Source: an uncultured Poribacteria bacterium (GTDB taxonomy: Bacteria; Poribacteria; WGA-4E; WGA-3G). From it: a stretch of 64,000 nt of DNA. Shown in pieces: positions 8,768 to 17,700 of the stretch. The notes under the pieces are model-generated. The model searched no databases, was not told where the DNA came from, and saw nothing but the letters and a program-made list of their open reading frames with translations. The stretch is taken from the NCBI GenBank assembly GCA_951812525.1, contig OX638316.1:310001-374000 (forward strand), written 5' to 3'. The translations under genes were made by a program, and so were the position numbers. Position 1 is the first letter of the stretch. The number at the start of each line of letters is the position of its first letter.

Positions 8768-9010
8768 TGTTTCAGCCTCCTGGGTGTTCAATCAGGTTAT
8801 GATGTCTATTATAGGTGTTTTCAGATTTTTGTCAAGGAGTTTTGAAACGATTTTCGGAGGGTTTCAGCTTGCAGTTATCTGAGTTACCCGTTTCTGTTGT
8901 GTGAAAAGTCGGCGATACAACCGCTCCTACAAGCATTGCAGTGAAATCTTGAAAATTTTAGGGAATTCTGGTAATCTGTATCTTCAACACATCACCGCGG
9001 AGAGGAATTA

Positions 9011-9838
9011 ATGTTTACGATCCATTCCACTTTGACCGAAGAGGAGAAGTGGTATTTCGACTTACACGGATTTCTGGTCTTAAGAAACGTTATCCAGAAG
9101 GATGAGATTGAGGAGATGGTGAAAGTGCTTCAGCACTGGTTGGCAATTGATGAAGCTGACATTCCGCCACCTCTTGATCGGGGACGACAGGAGCCTTGCA
9201 AGACACACATTGGACACATCCAATATGGACATCGTCTCTTTGAAAATCTGGCGATGAATCCAGATATTATGCGGGTTGTTGCCGGGTTAACGATGAACGC
9301 CCCGCGTCTATTTCACTGCAATTTCACGCTGATGACGAAGCACGATGCCTCACAACATTTTCATCGTGACGATAGCGGGTTTAAATTTCCGTTGGGATTC
9401 CGCAACCCACACAACGACTATCAAGCCGCCGCGGGTCATATCTATTGCAGCCACATTGCGACGTGGGTTGCTTTGGTAGATGTTCCACCCGGCACGGGTT
9501 TTTGCGTCGTCCCTGGCAGTCATAAATCCCTGTTTCAGACCCCAGAAAATTTACCCGTGAGACACGACCCGCCTACTTCAATTACGCTTCCTATGACGGC
9601 AGGTGATGTGGCAATCTTTTCGACGAATCTGCTTCACGATGCGAGTCCGTGGACAGAGAATTACCCGCGGATGAATATTTTTCAACGTTACCAATTGAGT
9701 GCGTATTTCAACGAAACTGGAAAGAGTGGATACCCTCTTGATGAACATCGCGATAAAATCTCGGATGCTCAGTATGAATTAGAATCGCTATCAAAAGAGA
9801 TAAAGACGGCAGTAAAACCCGTTTTACCTAATACCTAA
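9011..9838 (+). CDS. Phytanoyl-CoA dioxygenase (PhyH) family protein
   Basis: A 275-residue Fe(II)/2-oxoglutarate-dependent oxygenase of the PhyH family. The jelly-roll metal site is visible as HFHRDDSG (His118-x-Asp120) and a distal His in TNLLHDASPW near residue 214, with a nearby Arg in YPRMNIFQRY for 2-oxoglutarate. The first residues TEEEKWYFDLHGFLVLRNV are the usual family opening. GAGAGGAAT precedes the ATG. The gene ends 12 bp before an SDR dehydrogenase, so the two are probably one transcript performing oxidation steps in a row. Poribacterial genomes are rich in this family; substrates are mostly unknown. Confidence 0.9.
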   Translation: MFTIHSTLTEEEKWYFDLHGFLVLRNVIQKDEIEEMVKVLQHWLAIDEADIPPPLDRGRQEPCKTHIGHIQYGHRLFENLAMNPDIMRVVAGLTMNAPRLFHCNFTLMTKHDASQHFHRDDSGFKFPLGFRNPHNDYQAAAGHIYCSHIATWVALVDVPPGTGFCVVPGSHKSLFQTPENLPVRHDPPTSITLPMTAGDVAIFSTNLLHDASPWTENYPRMNIFQRYQLSAYFNETGKSGYPLDEHRDKISDAQYELESLSKEIKTAVKPVLPNT

Positions 9839-9850
9839 TGGAGGTAGAGA

Positions 9851-10612
9851 ATGCGTTTAAAGGATCATGTATGTATAATTACAGGTGGCGGAAGCGGTAT
9901 CGGTCGTGGCGCTGCCCTCACAATGGCAGAAGAAGGAGCAACAGTTGTCATCATCGGTAGAACGGCATCGAAATTAGAATCCGTCACGGCTGAAGTTACG
10001 GCAGCTGGCGGGACTGCAGTGAGTTATGCCCTCGATGTGGCTGACTACGACGCTGTTGAAGAAATGGTTGCGGATGTGGTTGATAAATTCGGACGGATTG
10101 ATGTGCTTGTGAACAACGCTGGACACAGTTCACGCCACCGGCGGATCCTGAACACACCGCCTGAAGAGATGCGATCGGTTATTGATTCAAATCTGATTGG
10201 CACGTTCTTCTGTACAAAAGCGGTTGTGCCAGCGATGTTGAAGGCGAAATCGGGAACAATTATCAATATCTCGTCGCTCGCTGCGGTTACACCGGGTCCA
10301 TTTAGCGGGTTCGCCTATGGTGCGGCGAAGGCTGGTGTTATCAACTTCACTGAATTTCTCAACGCCGATTTACGGAACACAGGGATTCGTGCAAGCGTAG
10401 TGGTCCCTGGCGAGGTAGCAACGCCGATTCTGGACCTACGTCCGATACCTCCAGATGCCGATGCTCGCGCTATGATGGTAGACGTTGACGAAACTTCAGC
10501 GGCGATTCTGCTTATCGCGACGCTGCCGCAGCGGAGCAACATTCCAGAATTAGTGATCCGCCCGACAATGCACCGCAACATGACAGGCGAAATTGTTGAA
10601 TTAGACGATTAA
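9851..10612 (+). CDS. SDR family NAD(P)-dependent oxidoreductase
   Basis: A 253-residue classical short-chain dehydrogenase. It shows the cofactor motif TGGGSGIG near residues 11-18, NNAG near 90, the catalytic Ser in INISSLAA near 143 and YGAAK (Tyr-x-x-x-Lys) near 157-161. GGAGG precedes the ATG at a suitable distance. It is translated right after the PhyH dioxygenase, so it may oxidise the hydroxylated product. The C-terminal region is typical of 3-oxoacyl-ACP-reductase-like SDRs, but that name says nothing about substrate. Confidence 0.9.
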   Translation: MRLKDHVCIITGGGSGIGRGAALTMAEEGATVVIIGRTASKLESVTAEVTAAGGTAVSYALDVADYDAVEEMVADVVDKFGRIDVLVNNAGHSSRHRRILNTPPEEMRSVIDSNLIGTFFCTKAVVPAMLKAKSGTIINISSLAAVTPGPFSGFAYGAAKAGVINFTEFLNADLRNTGIRASVVVPGEVATPILDLRPIPPDADARAMMVDVDETSAAILLIATLPQRSNIPELVIRPTMHRNMTGEIVELDD

Positions 10613-10627
10613 TGCCTTAGATGAGAA

Positions 10628-10689
10628 CTGGTGTGCTGATATCGAGATAAAGTATAACTTTCGCTACCATACGGGAATCAGCTCACCAG
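10628..10689. repeat. Long imperfect inverted repeat after the SDR gene
   Basis: CTGGTGtGCTGAT (10628-10640) and ATCAGCtCACCAG (10677-10689) are reverse complements except for the central T·T. They lie 15 bp after the SDR stop and just before the end of a minus-strand remnant. The loop holds a small AAAG/CTTT helix. Transcribed from either side it would fold strongly, so it may be a two-way transcription end, though no T-tract follows. Confidence 0.5.
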
Positions 10690-10696
10690 ACTTCCG

Positions 10697-10885
10697 TCAA
10701 TCTTGCTTGGCATCCTCTTCCGCCATTTTGTCATGTGCAACGAAAAGTGCGCCGGTAACTTCCATGAACACCCCAACTGTTGCACGTGACATATCCAGCA
10801 GAGCCCTCTGCTTTTCTATCAACCCCCTCTGATGAAACTTGAGGTAATTTCCGCCGCTCCGTATAGCACTCTTACCATTCCCTCA
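10697..10885 (-). pseudogene. Possible frameshifted remnant of a small gene
   Basis: On the minus strand a frame reads MVRVLYGAAEITSSFIRGG and hits a stop. After inserting one base it continues LIEKQRALLDMSRATVGVFM and then EVTGALFVAHDKMAEEDAKQ, ending at TGA 10697. The joined 60-residue peptide is amphipathic and protein-like, with a charged C-terminus. A G-run (GGGGG) sits at the junction, a common indel site. I do not recognise the family. It may be the tail of a decayed gene, since upstream sequence is AT-rich and full of stops. Confidence 0.35.
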
Positions 10886-10889
10886 TACA

Positions 10890-11635
10890 CCTACACCATC
10901 CCTACGATAAACCCTACACCTTAAAATCCACGAACACCCGTAAGGAATTCACCCTCATTTTAGCAGTTACCCCAGAGGCAGATTACTCGGAATAGATACC
11001 CCTCAAACTTTTCTACCCTAAGAAAAAATAGAAAAGCCAATTTTTGCGAGATTTATTCAATTTTTGTAAATTACCTTACAATTTTAGTGTGTTGACAGTA
11101 AAAAAAAGGGATTACAAAAAGATTCTATCTGCTTGGCGCGTCAATTTTTTTAGAAAAATACAAAAACTGCTAACTTTTTGACAAGCTTAGTCGCTAACTG
11201 CGTTTTATGGTGCAAAATATACTCTACATTTCCGGAATATGAGAGAAATATTTCAATTTTTGGTAGAATCGGCACGAAATTTGCTAATTAGTCATTAAAA
11301 TCATTTCATTATATTTACTTTATTTTTAATTATAATGATTCAAAATGACTTTTCCAGTGAGACGGTAATCCTACTTAGAGGTTGAAGTTGGAACCCGCCT
11401 CACAAGTTACTGAAATGTCCAGTTATTTCTTAGTTCACTATGATAATAAATCCGCCAAAAATGTAAGTAGACAAACCAAAAATGCCGCAGTTTTGTAAGA
11501 TTCTGCACAATTTTCACGACCTACTTAATCGCTTGCATAGATACAATTTTTGCGGTGTTAGTATCAATTCTGTAGTGTATAGTATCAGTTTATGCCTGAT
11601 AGCATCATTTACTTACGTTAGGAACGATCTGTCAC
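10890..11635. other. AT-rich non-coding gap upstream of the ECF sigma gene
   Basis: No frame with protein-like composition is seen on either strand. The sequence is strikingly A/T-rich with many T- and A-tracts between about 11030 and 11600. A TTGACA at about 11094 lacks a convincing -10 partner. It probably contains the promoter of the sigma-factor gene, but I cannot place it. Confidence 0.5.
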
Positions 11636-12184
11636 ATGGAAAAAAAAAATGAGATTGAGCTGATTAAGGATGCTTTAGCTGGTGATGACATAGCGTTCAA
11701 CATTTTAGTCCGTAAGCATCAGAAAGGTATCCACACATTCGTGTGGAAAAAGATTAACGATTTTCACTTCGCTGAAGAGATTACGCAAGATACTTTCCTC
11801 AAAGCATATACAAATCTCTCCACACTCAAGGATCTGAGTCAGTTTCCTCGATGGCTGTATACCATCGCGAGTCGGCTCTGCATTAACTGGATTCAAAGGA
11901 ACAAACAGCCGATCCCCTCGCTGGAGGACACACCAGCGAGTGAAATAGAACAATCCTCTTACAAACATTATGTGTTAGAGGAACGCGAGCGAGAGGCAAT
12001 TGAACATCGCTATCAACGCATTGAAAATCTTTTAAAAAAGCTGCCTGAGAAAGAACAAAGAGTTATCACCCTCTATTACCTCGATGAAATGACAACCAAA
12101 GAGATCGCGAATTTGTTGGGCGTGTCCGTAAACACAATTACGAGTCGGCTCCAGCGTGCGAGAAAACGTTTACAAGAAGATTAA
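11636..12184 (+). CDS. RNA polymerase ECF-type sigma factor
   Basis: A 182-residue sigma-70 family protein of the extracytoplasmic-function class. Region 2 is seen in HFAEEITQDTFLKAYTNL and FPRWLYTIASRLCINWIQR; region 4 as LPEKEQRVITLYYLDE followed by the helix-turn-helix TTKEIANLLGVSVNTITSRL. It directs core RNA polymerase to a dedicated promoter set. No anti-sigma gene is adjacent; the next gene, 600 bp downstream, encodes a giant secreted protein that could be a target. The second codon begins a run of ten A residues, a site where polymerase slippage could change frame. Confidence 0.92.
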   Translation: MEKKNEIELIKDALAGDDIAFNILVRKHQKGIHTFVWKKINDFHFAEEITQDTFLKAYTNLSTLKDLSQFPRWLYTIASRLCINWIQRNKQPIPSLEDTPASEIEQSSYKHYVLEEREREAIEHRYQRIENLLKKLPEKEQRVITLYYLDEMTTKEIANLLGVSVNTITSRLQRARKRLQED

Positions 12185-12782
12185 GCATTCTTGATATAGG
12201 CGACACGCGGAAGCGTGGAAATTCTGGGAGCATCAGAGAGGTCTGGTTTAGTTATTTGCATATTTTTTCGTATGCACGTTTTCCAATTCAAAATTGTGTC
12301 TTAATTAGTGAAGGCTATCAAATGGATGTTTACTTTAAGAGAAAATTATTGAAAACAATTCTTAAACGGGTTGGAGACCGGAAGAGATCGCCAGTGGAAA
12401 TGCGTTGTTCTTCTGGAAGATGTTGACTCTTAAGTAAACAGCGAAGGTTGATAAAGTCCTGAAATTACATATTTGAGTAGAAACGATTTGGCACTAATTA
12501 TGCGTTTCTCGTGAATTAACGCATTTTTATGTGGCTTAATTTATCTTAAATTACAATAGTTAATATAAAATAATTATTAAATATAAGTTTATATTTATTT
12601 TATGTTGCTATATTTGGTCTTCACATAGATGGCAACCTATGTATGCCGCCTCAAGTGACGAATTCCCAAAGTTGGCACTATAGCGGTGTATCTGTATCCG
12701 ATATCTTGGCTATCTATGTCAATCCGCTCTACAACTTTTTCAATGAGGTAGAGCAATCAACATTAAAAATGAAAGGAAATGA
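12185..12782. other. Non-coding region upstream of the LRR/dockerin gene
   Basis: About 600 bp without a coding frame, very AT-rich between 12480 and 12610. It contains the short hairpin CACGCggaaGCGTG near 12203-12218 just after the sigma gene, with no T-tract, and GCTCTAC/GTAGAGC (12726-12732 with 12748-12754) 20 bp before the AAGGA of the next gene. The latter would be in the 5' leader and could affect initiation. A promoter should be here but no clear -35/-10 pair is visible. Confidence 0.4.
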
Positions 12783-15700
12783 GTGAAATTTATGAACGAA
12801 TTGAAAATAAGTCGCTATTGTCGATTTTTTATTTTTTTGTTTACGTTAGCTGTCGTGCTCCCTACCGCAGACGCACAAGCCAATCTTGGACCTAAACCCC
12901 CGAATGTGGTGCCTAATGGCTGGAACTCCGGAAATACACAAAATACCCCCGCTCCTGAAGTGTGGATGCCGGATGCGAATCTCAGAGCAGTGGTTGAAGC
13001 CGAACTCGCGGCATGTGACCCTGCCCTGACACTCTCGCAAGACACTCTGGGGCTTTTACGTTCCATACTCGCTGATGGCTCAGGCCTGAGCCCAATAACG
13101 AATCTCACGGGCTTAGAACATGCGACTAACTTAGAATGGCTAGATTTGCGGGTGAATAGCATTACTAACGTTACACCCCTATCAGGTTTAGTGAATTTAA
13201 CTGGCTTAGATTTGGGATCGAATAACATCACTAATATTTCGCCGCTATCAGCGTTGGTGAATTTAGAACGCTTAAGTCTCTATGCGAATACAATCAACGG
13301 TGTTAGTGCGCTATCGGGTATGACAAGTATGAGGTCATTAAATTTATCCGTAACTGGCATCTCTGATATTAGTGATTTATCAGGAATGACTAATTTAATT
13401 GGCTTATATCTTGGGACGAATAACATCTCTGACATTAGTGTTCTATCTAATTTTGGCAGTTTAGAGAGTTTAAACCTCTATGAAAATAGGAACGATAATA
13501 GTGATGGTGTCTCTGATATTTCTGCTTTAGCGGATTTGACGAGTTTAACCTCCTTATCCCTTGGAATAAATAGCATCTCTGATATTAGTGATCTCTCAGC
13601 GTTAGTCAATTTAGAGTACTTAGGTATCGAGTCGAATCCTATCGATGATATTTCTACCCTAACGAATTTTCCGAACCTCGAGGCATTAAGACTGAATTTT
13701 ACTGACATCGATGATGATGATCTGACGCACCTATCGGGTTTGACGACGCTAGAGGTGTTATCTCTCGGCGCGAATGGTCTCTCTGATATTAGTGATCTTT
13801 CTGGGTTGGTAAATATGGAGAAATTAGATATCTCAAGCGGTAGCGTCTCTGATATTACACTGCTTGCCGGTATGGTAAATATGACGCATTTATCTCTCTC
13901 CTCGAATGACATCACTGATATTACACCGCTTGCCGGTATGGAAAATATGGATACGTTATTGCTCTCTGGCAATAGAATCAATCGTATCATTTCGTTATTG
14001 AATATGGAAGTCTTAGAGAAGGTAGATCTCTCTGTAAATCCAGTTGATAACATCTATGCGAATACATATACAGTGGAAACCTTACTGTCGAGGGGTACAG
14101 AAGTCATTATAGACGACTTAGTGGACACGCCAGACATCGGCTTCAAAGTTCCCCTTGATGTTCATCCCGCATCCCCAGTGAACGAGACGTTTCAGGTGTT
14201 CGCGAAGTTCCAGGGGCGAGTTGTGGGCTTCGACGTGTCAGAATTGGTATTAGCCCCGACGACAATCGCTTCTATCACATCCCAAGCGTTCACAATAACA
14301 GAAACAGAAGAGGGTGACTTTACTTATGCAGTGGATGTTACCCCGACGGACAGTGGCGAAGTGACCTTCAGTGTTGCTAAGCACGTGATGCGAGACGACT
14401 ATTATAACCGAAATGCGGCTTCGGATCCGTTGACGGTGGTTATAGATCTGGATGATCCGGGCGTCAGCTTGGATGTTCCTTCAGGTATCCAAACTGATGT
14501 GTTCCAGGTGTCTGTCATCTTCACGGAAGAGATGTCAGACCTCTCCACGGAAGAGATGTCAAATTTCGTTAATGCAGACCTTGTGTTAGGTGGGACGGGA
14601 ACAGTGTCTGTTGCGCCGTTTGAGACGGAAGATGATATCACCTATACAGCGTATGTTACGCCTGTGACAGATGGTGATATCACCTTCAGCGTTGCTGCAG
14701 GTGTGGCGACGGATCTTGCAGGCAACGCAAACACGGCTGCAACAACGAAGACTGTTTCTGTAGATGTTAAGCCGGAGGTCAGCCTGACGGTTCCATCGGG
14801 TGTTCAGAATAAACCGTTTACGGTGACGATCACGTTCACGGAGACTGTATCAGGCTTCGAGCAGTCAGAGCTGGTGTTAGATCCGAGGACACTCGCTTCT
14901 ATCTCATCCGAGGCGTTCACAATAACAGATAATGACACTACCTATACCGCAACGATTACACCAATGGGGGTTGGCGATGTCACCTTCAGCGTTGCTGCGG
15001 ATGTAGCGACCAATGCTGCTGGCACGCCAAACAATGCTGCGACATCGCAGACCGTTGCTGTAGATACTGTTGCCCCGGCCGTCAGCCTGACGGTTCCATC
15101 GGGAGTCCAAAATGCCGCGTTTGAGGCGACGTTCACATTCACGGAACCACTTCTTGAAACGGAGACACTTCCTGGATTTGTGGCATCAGATATTGTGTTA
15201 ACCGGACTGCCTGCTGAAGTCACGGATTTGCAACAGGATTCAGAAGACGTGAAGATTTATATCGCGACGATCACGCCGACTGACACACAAGCGGGAAATA
15301 TCACGATAAATCTTCCTGAGAATTCGGTAACGGATAAGGCTGGCAACGGAAATACGGCTGCGACGACACAGACGGTGTCTGTGGATTTACCCCCACAGGT
15401 CAAGTTCGATGTTCCACGCCGTCAGCAGTATGGTGCATTTAATGCAAAAATCATCTTCTCTGATCCGGTGACAGGTTTCATTAAGGATGATATTGAGTTA
15501 GGTGGCACCGCAACAGTGGCAATCACGGATTTTCAGGAAACGGATGAGAAGACCTATGATGTTGAGATTAAACCGACGTTGAAAGGTGATTTGACGATTA
15601 TCGTTCCAGCAGGTGTCGCATTGGATGAAGGAAACAATGGAAACATCGCTGCGACATCCGAATCTATACCTGTGGATGTGAATTTCGTCGTAGAGATCCC

Positions 15701-17525
15701 CGATGCAAGTCTGGCAGCGTTAATCCGTCATCAACTGAATTTGGATGCCAACGATGATATTACCAAGAGGCACATGTTAAGACTGACCACTTTGGGATAT
15801 CAACGTCATCCTAACTATCAACAAATAACGGACCTCTCCGGTTTGGAACATGCGACGAATCTGGAACGGTTAATTCTCCATAACACTAGAATAGTGGATC
15901 TCACTGTGCTTACGAATCTAACGAACCTAACTTGGTTAAACCTCAATAGCAGTGGTATAACTGACATCACTGTGCTTGTGAATCTAACGAGCCTAAACAC
16001 GTTACTGCTCCTAGATAATCAAATAACGGATGTCAGCCCATTCTCGACGATGTTAGGGTTACAAGGTTTATCCATCGCGGGAAATCCGTTTCTGGATACT
16101 TCACCGCTTTACCGTCTTCTCCATAATCCGGAAGCCGCTCTGACTTACGTGGACATTGCTATTTCGCAGTATCCACCTTGGGATGTCAATGAGGACGGTA
16201 GCGTGAATGCGACAGATGTGGCACTTGTGACAGCAGCACTGGGGCAGACTGGAAATGCGATAGTCGACCCTCATACGGATGTTAACGGGGATCAATCTGT
16301 CGATCAAACAGACGTAGACCTTGTGCAGATGTATGTCGAACCTCCTGCGTCAGAATGGATGCCGGATGTGAATCTGAGAAGGAAGATGCGAAGAAAATTG
16401 GACATCGCAGATGATACTGAGCTCACACAAGCGCGAATGACGCACCTAACGAGACTCGTTTTTATCAATGAACAGATCAGCGATATCACTGGTTTGGAAT
16501 ATGCGATAAACCTAACGGAACTTGTTTTTCGGAACACTCAGATCAGTGACCTTGAACCCCTCAAAGACTTGTCAAGCTTGGAAAGTTTGAAACTGGTAGA
16601 TAATACCATCAGTGACATCACCGCTCTTAGCGGGTTGACGAACCTGACGTTTTTAAATATATCGGGTAATACCATCACTGACATTACCGCTCTTGGCAGT
16701 CTGACGAACCTAACTGAGTTATGGCTGCGGGATAATACCATCAGTGATGTTACTCCACTGATGAGTTTAACGCAGTTGCAAAAGTTAAGGCTTAGTGACA
16801 ACCCGATTTTGGATACATCTCCGTTGTATCCACTCACGCAGGACGCGCTGTCGAGTGTAGATATAACAGTATCTCAGTATCAGCCTTGGGATGTCAATGA
16901 GGATGGTAGCGTGGATGCGACAGACTCAGCACTCGTCACCGCTGCCTTAGGGCAAACGGGAAATGCTATAGCAGACCCACGCACGGATGTCAATGGTGAT
17001 GGCACGGTAGATCAGGACGACCTAACGCTCGTAACGGATAATCTTGATACCAATAACCAAGCACCTTCAAGCAGTGGCATGTTTGCATTCTTGGATCAAG
17101 AGACCCTTAGGGCACTCGATCGAGGCGTGCTAGAGTCATATCTAAACGTCTTGCGTGCTGAGAGTGACGGTTCTCTGAAATACGAGCGTGCGATCGCTAT
17201 GTTAGAAAGTATTTTAGCGGCAACGCGCCCTGAGCAGACGCAACTGCTTGTAAACTATCCGAATCCGTTTAACCCGGAGACATGGATCCCGTATCACTTA
17301 GCGAATGCCAGTAACGTCCAGATCACGATTTATGATGTGCAGGGCACAGTCGTTCGGCGTTTAGACCTTGGACATCAGCGGGACGGCTACTACACGAGCC
17401 GTAGCCGTGCAGCATATTGGGACGGCAGAAACGTCTTCGGTGAACGCGTCGCAAGTGGTATCTATTTCTATCAACTCGAGGCGGATAATCTCTCACTACT
17501 TCGCAAAATGGTAATTCTAAAGTAG
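12783..17525 (+). CDS. Secreted LRR / Ig-like / dockerin mosaic protein with Por-type C-terminal tail
   Basis: A 1,580-residue predicted secreted protein. A signal peptide (to about residue 33) is followed by an internalin-like 22-residue leucine-rich repeat block (about 95-445). Next come five bacterial Ig-like domains of about 100 residues each (455-970), recognisable by VPSGVQ openings, FTE strands and a closing AATT-T-VSVD. Then follow LRR block 2 (970-1115), dockerin-like EF-hand pair 1 (DVNEDGSVNATDVAL and DVNGDQSVDQTD), LRR block 3 (1190-1350), dockerin pair 2 (DVNEDGSVDATDSAL and DVNGDGTVDQDD) and a C-terminal FlgD-like domain opening NYPNPFNPETWIPYHL. It likely acts as a calcium-stabilised adhesion or matrix protein at the cell surface. 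The start may be GTG 12783 or ATG 12792. Confidence 0.88.
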   Translation: MKFMNELKISRYCRFFIFLFTLAVVLPTADAQANLGPKPPNVVPNGWNSGNTQNTPAPEVWMPDANLRAVVEAELAACDPALTLSQDTLGLLRSILADGSGLSPITNLTGLEHATNLEWLDLRVNSITNVTPLSGLVNLTGLDLGSNNITNISPLSALVNLERLSLYANTINGVSALSGMTSMRSLNLSVTGISDISDLSGMTNLIGLYLGTNNISDISVLSNFGSLESLNLYENRNDNSDGVSDISALADLTSLTSLSLGINSISDISDLSALVNLEYLGIESNPIDDISTLTNFPNLEALRLNFTDIDDDDLTHLSGLTTLEVLSLGANGLSDISDLSGLVNMEKLDISSGSVSDITLLAGMVNMTHLSLSSNDITDITPLAGMENMDTLLLSGNRINRIISLLNMEVLEKVDLSVNPVDNIYANTYTVETLLSRGTEVIIDDLVDTPDIGFKVPLDVHPASPVNETFQVFAKFQGRVVGFDVSELVLAPTTIASITSQAFTITETEEGDFTYAVDVTPTDSGEVTFSVAKHVMRDDYYNRNAASDPLTVVIDLDDPGVSLDVPSGIQTDVFQVSVIFTEEMSDLSTEEMSNFVNADLVLGGTGTVSVAPFETEDDITYTAYVTPVTDGDITFSVAAGVATDLAGNANTAATTKTVSVDVKPEVSLTVPSGVQNKPFTVTITFTETVSGFEQSELVLDPRTLASISSEAFTITDNDTTYTATITPMGVGDVTFSVAADVATNAAGTPNNAATSQTVAVDTVAPAVSLTVPSGVQNAAFEATFTFTEPLLETETLPGFVASDIVLTGLPAEVTDLQQDSEDVKIYIATITPTDTQAGNITINLPENSVTDKAGNGNTAATTQTVSVDLPPQVKFDVPRRQQYGAFNAKIIFSDPVTGFIKDDIELGGTATVAITDFQETDEKTYDVEIKPTLKGDLTIIVPAGVALDEGNNGNIAATSESIPVDVNFVVEIPDASLAALIRHQLNLDANDDITKRHMLRLTTLGYQRHPNYQQITDLSGLEHATNLERLILHNTRIVDLTVLTNLTNLTWLNLNSSGITDITVLVNLTSLNTLLLLDNQITDVSPFSTMLGLQGLSIAGNPFLDTSPLYRLLHNPEAALTYVDIAISQYPPWDVNEDGSVNATDVALVTAALGQTGNAIVDPHTDVNGDQSVDQTDVDLVQMYVEPPASEWMPDVNLRRKMRRKLDIADDTELTQARMTHLTRLVFINEQISDITGLEYAINLTELVFRNTQISDLEPLKDLSSLESLKLVDNTISDITALSGLTNLTFLNISGNTITDITALGSLTNLTELWLRDNTISDVTPLMSLTQLQKLRLSDNPILDTSPLYPLTQDALSSVDITVSQYQPWDVNEDGSVDATDSALVTAALGQTGNAIADPRTDVNGDGTVDQDDLTLVTDNLDTNNQAPSSSGMFAFLDQETLRALDRGVLESYLNVLRAESDGSLKYERAIAMLESILAATRPEQTQLLVNYPNPFNPETWIPYHLANASNVQITIYDVQGTVVRRLDLGHQRDGYYTSRSRAAYWDGRNVFGERVASGIYFYQLEADNLSLLRKMVILK

Positions 17526-17580
17526 TAACGATTTCCGTGTTGCGATTGCCCTCAAGGACTTATCGCAATCACGACTGTTT

Positions 17581-17618
17581 GGTGGCGTGGTTTCTAACTA
17601 CGCCACCTTTTTCTTTTT
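17581..17618 (+). terminator. Rho-independent terminator
   Basis: GGTGGCGT and ACGCCACC form a perfect 8-bp GC-rich stem with an 11-nt loop, followed directly by TTTTTCTTTTT. It lies 55 bp after the stop of the giant secreted-protein gene and is the clearest intrinsic terminator in the window. Confidence 0.9.
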
Positions 17619-17700
17619 AAAGGAGGGTAGGAGAATATCCCCTTAGGACTCCAGACAATAACAGAAATTGCCCTATATCGCATTGTCTTGCTGAACTGGG

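Noticed and set aside
13100-14000. CRISPR-like or tandem DNA repeat
   Set aside because: The periodicity is the 66-bp coding period of leucine-rich repeats, with no spacer structure.
12815-14053. Long minus-strand frames opposite the LRR gene
   Set aside because: They arise from repeated codons of the LRR-coding strand and have Ser/Arg-rich, protein-unlike composition.
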